Made by a program: the position numbers and the translations under genes. A stretch of 64,000 nucleotides of DNA from Meandrina meandrites (lineage: Eukaryota > Cnidaria > Anthozoa > Scleractinia > Meandrinidae). Under the pieces are notes generated by a model. That model ran no database searches. It had not been told where the DNA came from and was given only the letters and a program-made list of their open reading frames with translations. This document shows positions 10,876 through 20,879 of the stretch, piece after piece (positions within the stretch are counted from its first letter, which is position 1; each line of letters opens with the position of its first letter). The DNA is taken from the NCBI GenBank assembly GCA_963693305.1, contig OY855913.1:19361015-19425014 (forward strand). The letters run 5' to 3'.

Positions 10876-12213
10876 ATGGCTGTCGTCGAGGAAACCTGGC
10901 AAGGAACAAGATCTTCCATCAAAGAACGATGCAAGTTCATGTTCAACAACGATCTCTTTAGCGATGTAAAGTTTGTCGTTCGCAAGACCGATGGCGAAAG
11001 TGAAAACAAACAAGTGATTCCCGCTCACAAGTTCGTGCTATCCACTAGCAGTCCTGTGTTTGAAGCTATGTTTTACGGGCAGCTGGCGGAGACTAGAGAC
11101 TACATTGAACTGCCTGACTGTGAGTACGAGAGTCTGTTGGAGTTGTTTCGTTACATGTACAGCGATGAAGTGAACTTGAGTGGAAGTAATGTGATGGGAG
11201 TGTTATATTTGGCGAAGAAATACATAGTGCCTTCACTGGCTGAAAACTGTGCAGATTATCTGCGAGATAACTTAGATCCATCAAATGTTTTTAGCATCTT
11301 GCCCTCTGCTCAGAAATATGAAGAGAAAAACCTGGTGGATCGATGCTGGAAAGTGATTGATAAAAAGACAGAAGAGGCTGTAAAATCAGATGGATTTGCG
11401 ACAATTGAGAGGTCCTTACTTGAAGCAGTAGTCGTAAGAGACACTCTGACGATTGAAGAGATAGAGCTGTTTAAAGCTGTTGATTTGTGGGCAACAAAGG
11501 AATGTGAAAGGCAAGGTTTAGTGGCAGAAGGAGAAATGAAAAGAAGAATTCTTGGAGAACAAATAATCAGAGGAATTCGTTTCCCAACAATGGTACTGGA
11601 AGATGTCTCTAGTTTAGTACAGGACAGGAACATTTTAACAAAAGAAGAAATCGTTAGTGTCATCAAATGTCTCGGTTCAGTGACGAGTTTTCCAGTAGGA
11701 TTTATAAAAACAAAAAGACGTGGTTATCAATTTGACGGTGATGTTCAACAATGTTGTAGATTTGGCTCATCCTCTGTTAGTAGATGGAATTACAGTGGCT
11801 GCGATGTAGATGCCATCAGTTTCACTGTGAACAAAGATGTTGTGCTTCACGGCGTCTGCCTGTTTGGCAGTCCGAACAATACTTACTCTGTAAAATTAGA
11901 TGTAATGGACTCCAGCAGCAAATCAATTGTTGTGTCCAAAAGTGAACGATTTCCTTTAGAGCTATTACAGGGAAAGAATTGCAACTATTATGGTTTTAGA
12001 GTGATGTTTGACAAAAAGAAAATCCATTTAAAGAAAAACACGAAGTACGACATAAGGGCTAAAATATCAGAGCCTCCATCGATGCGCGGAGAAAATGGTG
12101 TCAGTTCTGTACGGTGTTCTGGAGCAACATTCACATTTATGAATAGTAAATACTCAACTAATGGAACGAGCATTGACGAGGGACAATATCCCGAATTGCT
12201 GTTTTCTCTTTAA
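10876..12213 (+). CDS. BTB-1: BTB-BACK-PHR protein, BTBD6/BTBD3-like Cullin-3 adaptor, 445 aa
   Basis: The start at 10876 (MAVVEETW) is chosen over an in-frame Met at 10858 because every paralogue begins the same number of residues before NNDLFSDVKF. Order: BTB about 28-122 (DLFSDVKF, IPAHKFVL, SPVFEAMFYG, YMYSDEV), BACK about 127-236 (RCWKVIDK, LFKAVDLWA), PHR about 292-445 (CCRFGSS, HGVCLFGS, FPELLFSL). Known BTBD6-type proteins are slightly longer; BTB recruits Cullin-3 and PHR is thought to bind the substrate. One uninterrupted exon, unlike vertebrate BTBD6/BTBD3 genes. PHR loops differ from the other copies (SSSVSRWNYSGCD after CCRFG). An AATAAA overlaps the stop. It lies about 1 kb from remnant BTB-2 on the opposite strand. 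Family certain; substrate unknown. Confidence 0.93.
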   Translation: MAVVEETWQGTRSSIKERCKFMFNNDLFSDVKFVVRKTDGESENKQVIPAHKFVLSTSSPVFEAMFYGQLAETRDYIELPDCEYESLLELFRYMYSDEVNLSGSNVMGVLYLAKKYIVPSLAENCADYLRDNLDPSNVFSILPSAQKYEEKNLVDRCWKVIDKKTEEAVKSDGFATIERSLLEAVVVRDTLTIEEIELFKAVDLWATKECERQGLVAEGEMKRRILGEQIIRGIRFPTMVLEDVSSLVQDRNILTKEEIVSVIKCLGSVTSFPVGFIKTKRRGYQFDGDVQQCCRFGSSSVSRWNYSGCDVDAISFTVNKDVVLHGVCLFGSPNNTYSVKLDVMDSSSKSIVVSKSERFPLELLQGKNCNYYGFRVMFDKKKIHLKKNTKYDIRAKISEPPSMRGENGVSSVRCSGATFTFMNSKYSTNGTSIDEGQYPELLFSL

Positions 12214-12280
12214 ATAAATATCGAGCATTTCGTTTATTTGTGGCAGATTTGATCAAATACAAAGTGAAGATACTCTTTTA

Positions 12281-12465
12281 GGGCGCGTTCGTTTGGGATC
12301 AATCCGGAATAAGAATAATTGGAATAATACAACTTAGCGTTCGTTTGGCTGCTCTTCCTATTCCGGAATACTTGGATTTCCATTCCGGCTATTCTGCTCC
12401 CAGAATAGCCGGAATATATTCCAGAATATATTCTTATTCCAGAATATTCCCAAACGAACGCGCCC
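12281..12465. mobile_element. Harbinger-like MITE with TTA target duplication
   Basis: The ends GGGCGCGTTCGTTTGGGA and their reverse complement enclose 185 bp of TATTCCGGAATA-type palindromic sequence. TTA flanks both sides (12278-12280, 12466-12468). The equivalent 3' flank of BTB-10 (about 51.56 kb) reads CTCTTTTAGACAAACTTCCG without it, an empty site. A TTA duplication fits PIF/Harbinger. Confidence 0.85.
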
Positions 12466-12539
12466 TTAGACAAACTTCCGAGGCTGTAGAACCAGGAGTG
12501 GAATACGAATTTTGAATACAAGGACTTTGATTGTTTGCG

Positions 12540-13110
12540 CATGCCCTTTTTCTTTGGCAGTCTCTAAGAAAAACATTTTACTGACTTTCTCAGCTTAACC
12601 TTCAATTTCCAAGGGCGCTCAATAGTTAATTTCTCCTTACAACATCCATACATTGTCAACCAAACAGACAATGAGAAAAGCGACAATCATCAACCGGGAA
12701 CCAAATAGTTACACTACATGCATATACTGTTGCAGCGCTATTACTGTGAAACAATAGCAAAACAACAAAGTAGCCAAATTGAAGTCTTACATTGACAAGA
12801 CGTACCGTTGCTCACTACAACTACCTTAGAGTTATCAAGAGCCTTGTGTACTGAACTTCAAGGTGCCTGTGTATTTTGTAATAGTACATTTTTTCTGAAA
12901 GATTGTTTGTTGCATTGAATAACAACAATAGTAATACGAATTTCTACAATCATGATTGTAAGAGAAAAGTAGGTTGATTGTGTAAATAATGAATTAAAAT
13001 TGAAATTAAAAATATAAGTAATAAAGTCAGTTAATTGATGCATGTGATTAAAATGCTTCAAAAACAAAAGGGGATAGAATTTAGCTGGATGTACAATTAA
13101 AGTGTCACAA
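12540..13110. repeat. Duplicated 3' flank, shared with 47.2-47.8 and 59.0-59.5 kb
   Basis: Blocks such as CAACATCCATACATTGTCAA and CCAAACAGACAATGAGAAAA recur in the same order downstream of BTB-9 and near 59 kb. It ends abruptly where BTB-2 begins (about 13117). No gene. Confidence 0.75.
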
Positions 13111-13116
13111 CTAACG

Positions 13117-13314
13117 TCACGTTTGAAACACAGGACTGCTAATAAACAGCACGAACTTGTGAGCAGAAATCACTTCTTTCCTTTCATTTTCTCCATTAAC
13201 CTTTGGCAAAGGAAACTTCACATCGCTGAAGAGATCATTGTTGAACATGAATTTGCATCTTTCCCTGATGGTGAGTCTTGTCAGTGTTTGCCAACTTTTG
13301 TGGGCAGCAGACAT
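13117..13314 (-). pseudogene. BTB-2: N-terminal remnant of a BTB-BACK-PHR gene
   Basis: Starts MSAAHKSWQT at 13314 and runs through NNDLFSDVKF, SAHKFVLF and SSPVFQT, about 65 residues, then breaks within the BTB fold. LPKVN and VFQ (others have VFE) tie it to BTB-12 at 61364, so they form a subfamily. The 5' flank to about 13520 (on the plus strand GGAGCCGCTACGTCACATCC, then GAGTTGAGTCCTATATCATT) matches the flank of BTB-12 reverse-complemented, so it was duplicated as genomic DNA with its promoter. At only the first third of BTB it cannot fold as an adaptor. Confidence 0.85.
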
Positions 13315-13789
13315 GATTTAACGTATTCAGGTATATTAAGATCGTGTAAATCAAAAGTGCGCAATTAGCATTTAACACAATCGGGAATACCTTTTTACGT
13401 TGTGGAACTAAGGAGCCGCTACGTCACATCCTTTTGGTGTAAGTGGCGACGTTACGTCACTAAGTGAGTTGAGTCCTATATCATTTCGGGTTGAGTTCGA
13501 GTTCCAGTTAAGCTAAAGCTTGTAATCGGTGATATGCTCTTATTACCAGTCAAGAAGAAGGAAAGTCACACGATGGCAGGCCTAATACGTTTGTGAAAAA
13601 CACTTGTGTGGGACCCAATTACAATTGCAAATAGCAAATTGTAAACAGTGTTGTTTGAAGGTCTTTGAAGAGTGCAAGCAACATTAAGTCATTGGATATT
13701 GGCTGCCTCTGGGTGCGATTAAAGAAAAGGTTTTTTGTTCAAACCCAAACTGTTTTTGACAACAAACAGCGCATTTCGAGGAACAGACC

Positions 13790-14110
13790 GAAAAGTAAGG
13801 CTTCATTTTTGTCGTGGCATTTCATCTGAATGGCCTAAAATGTACATTTCAAGATAGAACTGCCATTTGTTTCTCAATGAGGCGTAAAAATTTAGGCTTA
13901 ATTTACGTGATGGCATTTGATCGCAGTGGCTAAAAATGTACATTTCCAGGTACAAAATCTCATTTGTTTCTCAATCTGCTGTAAAAATTAGGCTTGATCT
14001 ACGTGGTGGCATTTCAACGGAATGACCAAAAATGTTAAATCGAGGTAAAACCAGCTTTTGTTTCTCAATCTGGCGTACAAATTAGGCTTTATCCGGCTTC
14101 GTGGTGCCAT
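13790..14110 (-). repeat. Three to four inverted units of the 96-bp satellite
   Basis: GTGGCATTTCATCTGAATGG, CATTTGTTTCTCAATG and GTAAAAATTTAGGCTTA are the reverse complement of the 5.85-7.85 kb unit, diverged. Confidence 0.75.
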
Positions 14111-14204
14111 ATATGTACATTTCCAGGAACAAAATTTAACTTATTTTTTAGCAGAATATTTCTTACAAAATCGAAACACATTTGATCAGCAACTGTTGTA
14201 GAAA

Positions 14205-14375
14205 CAGGGCCCGCGCAGAGGGAGGGGCTGGGGGGGGGGGGGGGCTTTAGCCCCCCTCCCCCCCCCCCCCCCCACTCTTTTACAGTAAAAAGAAAAAAAT
14301 AAGAAGAACTTAAGTAAATAAGCAAGTAAAGAAAGAAATAAAGGAAATATTATTATTATTATTATTATTGCTATA

Positions 14376-14414
<39 letters not shown>

Positions 14415-15250
14415 GAACGAACAATTACTAAAAGTGTTTCATTTGAACGCCTTCCAGAAGCTGGTGATAAATTTTGTTTTTGAGCTCCAGTTTGGTTAAT
14501 AATGTATCGAGTGCATCTGGTGAATGATCATTCAATTTCCACCGCACAAAGAATAAACATTTTGCCCAACAATGACACAAGGGAGATTTAGTAACTTGAC
14601 GATGATAAACATCACTAACGAATTTGCAGATTGTAGCAATAACAGAAAGAGAAATTTTGGCACCGTTTACAACGTCAAGCTGAAGTATAGCAAAAATCGT
14701 CAGATTTCTGGTTTGTAAATGCTAATGGCAGTAGCACTGATTTGGAGTAAATTAAATTGCTTCAAGCAGGATTTGATAGTAAATCTATAGGTCTGGTTCT
14801 AAATGTTAAGTATGCTTATACTGTAAAAGCATTACAATAATATAGCAAGGCCGATAAGTACTATGTGAAAAAGTAGCTTTGCAAGACACCAACATGACCA
14901 GAACGATAAAGTAGGGTTACAATCGCGGACAGCCATTCCGTCCTTTTTGGGACTTATCAGCGTGGTGTAGCAAATCTAAATAATGTCAGCTCGAAGGCCA
15001 GCGCAAATAAATTGCAATAATCTCTTGTAGATCCTGGTACGTTAGCACCGTTGCTGTTTCAAGTTGTAAAAACATTACGCTTTAACACACTGTTTGTTAA
15101 TTTTAAATCCACCTTCTTCTGATATCTGAGAGTAACTAAAACCCTAATTTTCCCAGGACGGCATTTCTCCGCTCCCCCCTCCCCCCCCCACAAAAAAAAT
15201 CTGGCTAACACTTGAGCCCCCCCACTCAAAATCTTGCTGCGCGGGCCCTG
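14205..15250. mobile_element. hAT-like non-autonomous element, about 1.05 kb
   Basis: Perfect 14-bp terminal inverted repeats CAGGGCCCGCGCAG / CTGCGCGGGCCCTG. A CAGGG start is typical of hAT elements. Just inside each end are G or C runs (14230-14273, 15173-15190). Flanks share only a weak AGAAA repeat, so the 8-bp duplication is unproven. No transposase frame survives. Confidence 0.65.
14347..14415. repeat. (ATT)n microsatellite
   Basis: About 69 bp of ATT/TTA triplets with one interruption (GCTATA) near 14370, inside the hAT-like element. Confidence 0.95.
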
Positions 15251-15784
15251 AGAAAAAACGCTTTGATTGTTGACTTACAACTTGAAGTGAGAATGGCCGG
15301 CCAAGTCCATTTTATAATGTTACTTGTTTAAACGCTGCTTTCATCCCTACAATTTTATTGAAAAGCAATTTGTTGCATCAGAGATTTTATTTATCAAAAG
15401 AAAACATTACAGTATGCAATAATAATTTACGAAGTGGATGACTGGCTTACATATTTTCTTTTAAGTTAGTTCTGGACGACTTGTTTGTACATACATGAAG
15501 TTATTTGCCCAGTTGATCATGATCGTCACCTTTCTGTCATTGTAAGGAGAAATTACGTGTTAATCAAGCTTGTGATTTAAAGAGTTAAGCTGAGAAAGTT
15601 CAGTCAATCATCTCCGAGAAACCGAAACAAAAAGTTCATACTCAAAGTGTACGTGGCATTAAAACTACTTCATTCAGCCGTTATTTTCCTCATATTCAAA
15701 ATTCGTATTCTACTCCAGGTTCTACAGACTCGAAAGTTGGTCTCCAGGAGCATCTTCACCTGGTATTTGATCTGATTTTAATGC

Positions 15785-17298
15785 CCGTTCCATTACTTGA
15801 GCACAAACTTTCCATGAATGTGAATGTTACGCCAGAACATTGAAAACAATTGACATAGCTTTACCCACGCAGCGACTGAGAGCCTGATATTTAAGCCTTT
15901 ATGTTGTACTTCGTGTTTTTCTTTAAAATGGATTTTCGTTTTGTCAATCATCACTTTAAAACCATGATATATCACTGTCAAATTGAAAACCACATCTTTT
16001 TGTTTTTGAAAATCCTACTGGAGAGCTCGACGCTGAACTGAGACATTTGACCATACTGACCGCTGACAATTTCTTTTTTTGTTAAAATGTCGCTATCTAA
16101 CACCGCACCAGAGAAATCTTCCAGTTTCATTGTTGGGAAACGTATTCCTTTGATTATTTGTTCTCCGAGAATTCTTCTTTTCACTTTCCACTGACGCTAA
16201 ACCTTGCCTCTCACATTCCCCCGGCCCGGGGGGGGGGGGGGGGGGGGGTACTCCCCTAAATTTAGGATAGGGGTGTGCCGCGAACGCTCTCAAACCCTGA
16301 CCCTATCTAAGGATAAAGAAAACGAAAATTAATACCCTTTCTAAGGCCCAGACCTGAAAATTGACAGCCTGTTCAAGGGGAGGAGAAGCATTGCGTGACG
16401 ACTCAAATAACGGCTAACCGCGCACGGCAAAGCTCAAATCTTTCAAAATCGCTTTGTTAATAATTTTTTTCGTTTAGCTGGGCGTTTATTTGAGCTGATA
16501 GAATTTAGCGGCCCTATCTAAGGATCACACCGGGAACACAATGCCAAAAGGAACAAAAGTGATACCCTATTTAAGTACCGAGAACCTCAAAAAACATACC
16601 CTATCCCGCGGCACATACCTATATAGCCCACATATGGGAGTACCCCCCCCCCCCCCCCCCCCCTGGGCACATTCCTTTGTTGCCCACAAGTCAACAGCTT
16701 TAAACAGTTCTATCTCTTCAATCGTCAGAGTGTTCCTTATGACTACTGCTTCAAGTAAGGACCTCTCAATTGTCTCAAATCCATCAGATTTTACAGCCTC
16801 TTCTGTCTGTCTATCGACCACTTTCCAGCATCGATCCACCAGGTTTTTCTCTTCATACTTCTGAGCAGATGGCAGGATGCTGAAAACATTCGACGGATCT
16901 AAATTGCTATGCAGATATTCCGTGCATTCATTAGCAAGTGAGGGCACTATGTATTTCTTTGCCAAATAGAACACTCCCAATACATTACTTCCGCTCAGGT
17001 TCACTCCATCGCTGTACATGTAACGAAACAACTCCAACAGACTCTCGTACTCACAGTCAGGCAGTTCAATAGAGTCTCTGGTCTCTGCCAGCTCACCGTA
17101 AAACATGGCTTCAAACACAGGACTGCTAATCGACAGCACAAACTTGTGAGCTGGAATCACTTGTTTGCTTTCCCTTTCGCCATCCGTCTTACGAACGACA
17201 AACTTCACATCGCTGAAGAGATCGTTGTTGAGCATAAACTTGCTTCTTTCTCTAAGGGTGGGACTTATGGTTTGCCAGTTTTTCCCGACAGCAGACAT
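15785..17298 (-). pseudogene. BTB-3: BTB-BACK-PHR pseudogene split by a transposon
   Basis: Starts MSAVGKNWQT at 17298 and is intact through BTB and most of BACK (LFKAVDLWATKEC). A MITE (16220-16667) then interrupts the codons for KEC|ERQG. Downstream, homology resumes (ECERQGL, then RRILGEQIIKGIRFPTM, DSDILTKKEI) but in shifted frames. The middle of PHR is missing and the C-terminal part (KVMIDKTKIHFKEKHE) is frameshifted. It is the only large copy on the minus strand and is head-to-head with BTB-4 across 722 bp. The N-terminal 209 codons remain open and could still give a BTB-only protein. Confidence 0.9.
16220..16667. mobile_element. hAT-like MITE with 21-G / 21-C runs, inserted in BTB-3
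   Basis: The 8-bp duplication CACATTCC flanks it (16212-16219, 16668-16675); without the element and one copy of that word the BTB-3 codons rejoin exactly. Inverted ends: short GC-rich tip, run of 21 G (16228-16248), TACTCCC; mirrored by GGGAGTA, 21 C (16643-16663), TGGG. Interior: GTGCCGCGAACGCTC and CCCTATCTAAGGAT. Confidence 0.88.
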
Positions 17299-18020
17299 CG
17301 TTTCTGTGTACTGAGATCGACGCAATGTAAATCAATAACATTTGTTTGCTCGACCGTGTTGACTAGAGCAGGGGTACAGAATTTGGAAGTCATCACACAC
17401 TCATATTGCGTGACCATAACTACGCATACAGTAAGCGTGATTATGATCACGCATTCAGCTGCTGCTCGCAGATTATCCAGAGTCTATGTTCGTCACATCA
17501 AGAAGACCAGTAGCGATAAGTGTAGAGCAAATAAACAACAATGTGGTTCGATGAGCCACCAAATTCTCATTACTGACATTAAATGACATCTATGAGAATC
17601 AATATGGAGAACAACTATCACAGAAAAAAGTCACAGAAATAATTATATGAAGGATAATGTCCTACAAAAATATCCCTTACAAAACGCAACTAAGCATCAA
17701 AATACAAACAAATACTTTTTTTTTCAATGGCATCTCTTCAACGTAACAATAAAGTAAAAATAAATTCCATATTTTCCCTGCTCCTGTTAAAAATAATAAA
17801 CTCAGTTACACATCCTAAATGCGTGATCACGATCAAGTCAAGTGCGTGATTGTGGTCACGCTGTGTGAGTGTGTGATGAATTTCTGCGAAGTAATTCTAT
17901 GCGTAAATTTTGCACCCTACCGCTGACTCGAGTTGCCACCCAATTTCTATCACGAATCTACAACGCCGAGCAGACTGAAACTTTCTTGACTTAATTTCCG
18001 CCTATCTCACTACAGAAACC
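17299..18020. promoter_or_regulatory. Divergent intergenic promoter region of BTB-3 and BTB-4
   Basis: Toward BTB-4: GCGTGATCACGATCA (17821 on), GATTGTGGTCACGCTGTGTG, then a weak TATA region (about 17899) and CTACCGCTGACTCGAGTTGC. Toward BTB-3, the reverse complement of 17380-17460 carries GCGTGATCATAATCACGC and a GGTCACGC/GTGTGTGATGACTTCC block. The same blocks precede BTB-8, BTB-10 and the orphan flank near 62.2 kb. Function is inferred. Confidence 0.5.
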
Positions 18021-19091
18021 ATGTCTTTCGTTGAGAAAAACTGGCAAACAACAAGACCCACCATTAGAGAACGGAGCAAGTTTATGTTCAACAACGATCT
18101 CTTTAGCGATGTAAAGTTTGTTGTCCGCAAAACTGATGGCGAAAGTGAAAGTAAACAAGTGATTCCTGCTCACAAGTTTGTGCTGTCGATTAGCAGTCCT
18201 GTGTTTGAAGCCATGTTTTACGGTGAGCTGGCAGAGACTAGAGACTCCATTGAACTGCCTGACTGTGAGTACGAAAGTCTGTTGGAGTTGTTTCGTTACA
18301 TGTACAGCGACGAAGTGAACTTGAGCGGAAGTAATGTGATGGAAGTGTTGTATTTGGCAAATAAATACATAGTGCCTTCACTTGTTAATGAATGTACGGA
18401 ATATCTGCAAAACAATTTAGATCCATCGAATGTTTTCAGCATCCTGCCATCTGCTCAGGAGTATGAAGAGAAAAACCTGGCGGATCGATGCTGGGAAATG
18501 GTCGATAAACAGACAGAAGAGGCTGTGAAATCTGATGGATTTGCGACAATTGAGAGGTCCTTACTCGAAGCAGTAGTCGTAAGAGACACTCTGACGATTG
18601 AAGAGATAGAGCTGTTTAAAGCTGTTGACTTGTGGGCAACAAAGGAATGTGAGAGGCAAGGTTTAGCGGCAGAAGGAGAAGTAAAAAGAAGAATTCTTGG
18701 AGAACAAATAATCAAAGGAATACGTTTCCCAACAATGAAACAGGAAGATTTCTCTGGTGCGGTGTTAGATGGCGACATTTTAACAAAAAAGGAAATTGTC
18801 AGTATGTTCAAATGTTTCGGTTCGGCGTTGAGTTCTCCAGTGGCATTTCCAGGAACAAAAAGACGTGGTTCTCAATTTGACGGTGATATTCAGCGATGTA
18901 GTAGATTTGGCTCATCCATTGCCATTCGATGGGATTATAATGGCACCGATGTAGATGCCATCAGTTTCTCTGTGGACAAAGATATTGTGCTTTACGGAGT
19001 GTGCTTCTTTGGTAATGTGAACAAAACTTACTCTGTATATTTAGATGTAATGGACTCCAACAGTAAATCGATTTTTGTGTCAAAAACTGAG

Positions 19092-19828
19092 TTTTGTAAT
19101 ATTGTCACTCGACCCTTACCGTATATAACTCCTAAATGTTGTTGTTAGATGCGCGAAGGAATTTTTGCTCTGACTAAAATGTATTTCATAATAATAATAG
19201 ACTTGTCCTTCCGATAAGCGGCAATTGGAGGTTTAGAAAATGTTTGAGCGAGTTTGTTGTTCTCAGTTGTGAGATGTCAGTGTAACATGAGAATCTTTTA
19301 AAGATTCGGAGTATATGTGTGCCGACTCTTGCTTTATGGCGATAGGTTGCAAAAGCGAATCAACGAAATTACAGATGTTCGTTCTGTTGGGCCACCGCTA
19401 CCAGAAACTATAGATCTGCTGACCGGAGTGGGTTTATGTATTTTGGTCAGCGTGTAAAACTCTGGTAAATTTAAGACCTTTTGCGAGCAAAGCTGTTTCT
19501 TAGTCAGTAAAGTCTTTGTTGGACATGTTTTTAATGAACTTTTCATTATGTGTCCTAAGTTTTTTTTTTTTTTGTACTGATTTTTATTTGCTTTACATTT
19601 TCTGGATCGCTTTTGACTAATCGCCTGGGACCGCGCGGGTCCGCGCGGCAAGAGTCAGTAAACCACACATTTGAATAAATTGCAACTCTTTCTGTTTTAC
19701 AAGAGTTGGGAGTTCACTGACCTTGGCTTTCAAAACTGAGATTTAAGTCTCATGTCTGCGAGTATGGCAGCGACTAGATTGTCGTTTAAATTGGCCATGG
19801 AGTTCTTAAGAGAACTGTATTTTGTTAG
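19092..19828. mobile_element. Inserted segment with Penelope-like RT sequence
   Basis: Foreign DNA between the two halves of BTB-4. TTTTGT occurs at both junctions (19092-19097, 19820-19825), possibly a target duplication. It holds a minus-strand Penelope-like fragment, a run of about 15 T, and CGCGCGGGTCCGCGCGG. Confidence 0.7.
19360..19500 (-). pseudogene. Penelope-like RT N-terminal fragment
   Basis: The minus frame reads LPEFYTLTKIHKP then TPVSRSIVSGSGGPTERT. F-Y-L-KIHKP followed by RPIVS is the early RT block of Penelope-like elements (here SRSIVSG, with the usual RP altered). The frame shifts afterwards. It is a different part from the 9.0-kb fragment, so both may come from one family. 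Confidence 0.62.
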
Positions 19829-20461
19829 CTATTACGGGGAAAGGATTTTAGCTATTATGGTTATAAAGTGATGTTTGACCAAAAGAAAATCATTTTAAAG
19901 AAAAACACGAAGTGGGACATAAGGGCTAAAATATCAGGCTCTCCTACGTGGGGTGGAGAAAACGGTGTCAGTTCTGTTCAATGTTGTGGAGTAACATTCA
20001 CATTTATGAGGTCTATATACTCAGATAATGGAACGGGCGTAAATAGGGGTCAATTTCCCGAATTGCTGTTTTCTCTTTAATTAATTATCGAACATTTCGT
20101 TTATTTATCGCAGATTTGATTAAATACCAGGTGAGGATGCTCCTTTGGACAAACTTCCGTGTCTGTAGAATAAGAATATTGAATATAAGGAAAATAACGG
20201 CTGATTACAATGAAATAGTTTTTATGCTATGTACCCTTTGAGGGGGAGATTTGTGTTTCAGTTTCTCGGAGAAAATCATTGATTAAGACACAACTTCTCT
20301 TTACAATAACAGGAAGGTGACGAGAATAATCAACTAGGGGAAATAAAATAACTTCATGTTTGTACAAACAAGTTGTCCAGGCTAGCATTAAACACAAATA
20401 TGTATGGCAGTAAGCCACTTGGAACATTGTAGCATAGGAAACTGTAGTGTTTTTTTAGACA

Positions 20462-20499
20462 AATAAAAGCTCTAATGTAAAAGATTGCTTTTCAATAAA
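20462..20499 (+). terminator. Conserved poly(A) signal region, BTB-4
   Basis: AATAAA at 20462 in ACAAATAAAAGCTCTAATG, with a second AATAAA about 33 bp later, about 380 bp after the stop. The same block follows BTB-6, BTB-8 and BTB-10. Confidence 0.55.
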
Positions 20500-20879
20500 A
20501 TTATAGTGATGAAAGCTGTGTTGAAGAAAGTATGAGATGGACATGCCCTGGCAGTTCTACCTTCCACTTTTAACTCTACAATCAAAGCGGTAAAAACTGA
20601 CAAACAACTTGCGTATTTTCTAAGACAATTTCACGTGAAATGTGCTTCATTTTTTCTTAGAATATCCTGTTAAATCATCAGTAAGTTGTCATATACTTTG
20701 GTCACTGCATGAGATTTTGTAACATGTTCAGTTTTCAGGACGTTAGACTCCTCAACGTGCCATGAATGCAAAAGGACAATGATTCATTTCGCGCTCGAAT
20801 TGTTTGAAACGTAGGAGGTATCACACTTTTTAGAGCAGAAATTCTTCTTTAAAAGTTGAGAATACCGAAGTTTAGTTTG

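Larger units (their letters stand above)
18021..20080 (+). pseudogene. BTB-4: BTB-BACK-PHR gene interrupted in the PHR domain
   Basis: Starts MSFVEKNWQT at 18021. BTB, BACK and half of PHR are intact (CCRF-like CSRFGSSIAIRWDYNG, then YGVCFFGN) up to about residue 357 (VSKTE). About 735 bp of foreign DNA follows; reading through it ends at 19148, giving 375 residues with an unrelated tail. Homology resumes at 19829 as LLRGKDFSYYGYKVMFD and runs to the usual end FPELLFSL at 20080. Removing the insert as a GT-AG intron (19091-19828) would not keep frame, so I call it a pseudogene; a truncated product is possible. The first 357 codons look undamaged, so the insertion may be recent. Confidence 0.85.

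Noticed and set aside
11310..11666. 118-codon minus-strand ORF, with counterparts at 18455-18811, 31977-32333 and 41291-41647
   Set aside because: They lie antisense to the BACK region of each BTB copy and recur only because the coding strand is conserved.
19091..19828. Intron in BTB-4
   Set aside because: GT and AG are present, but splicing there does not restore the frame, no other copy has an intron, and the segment carries retroelement sequence.
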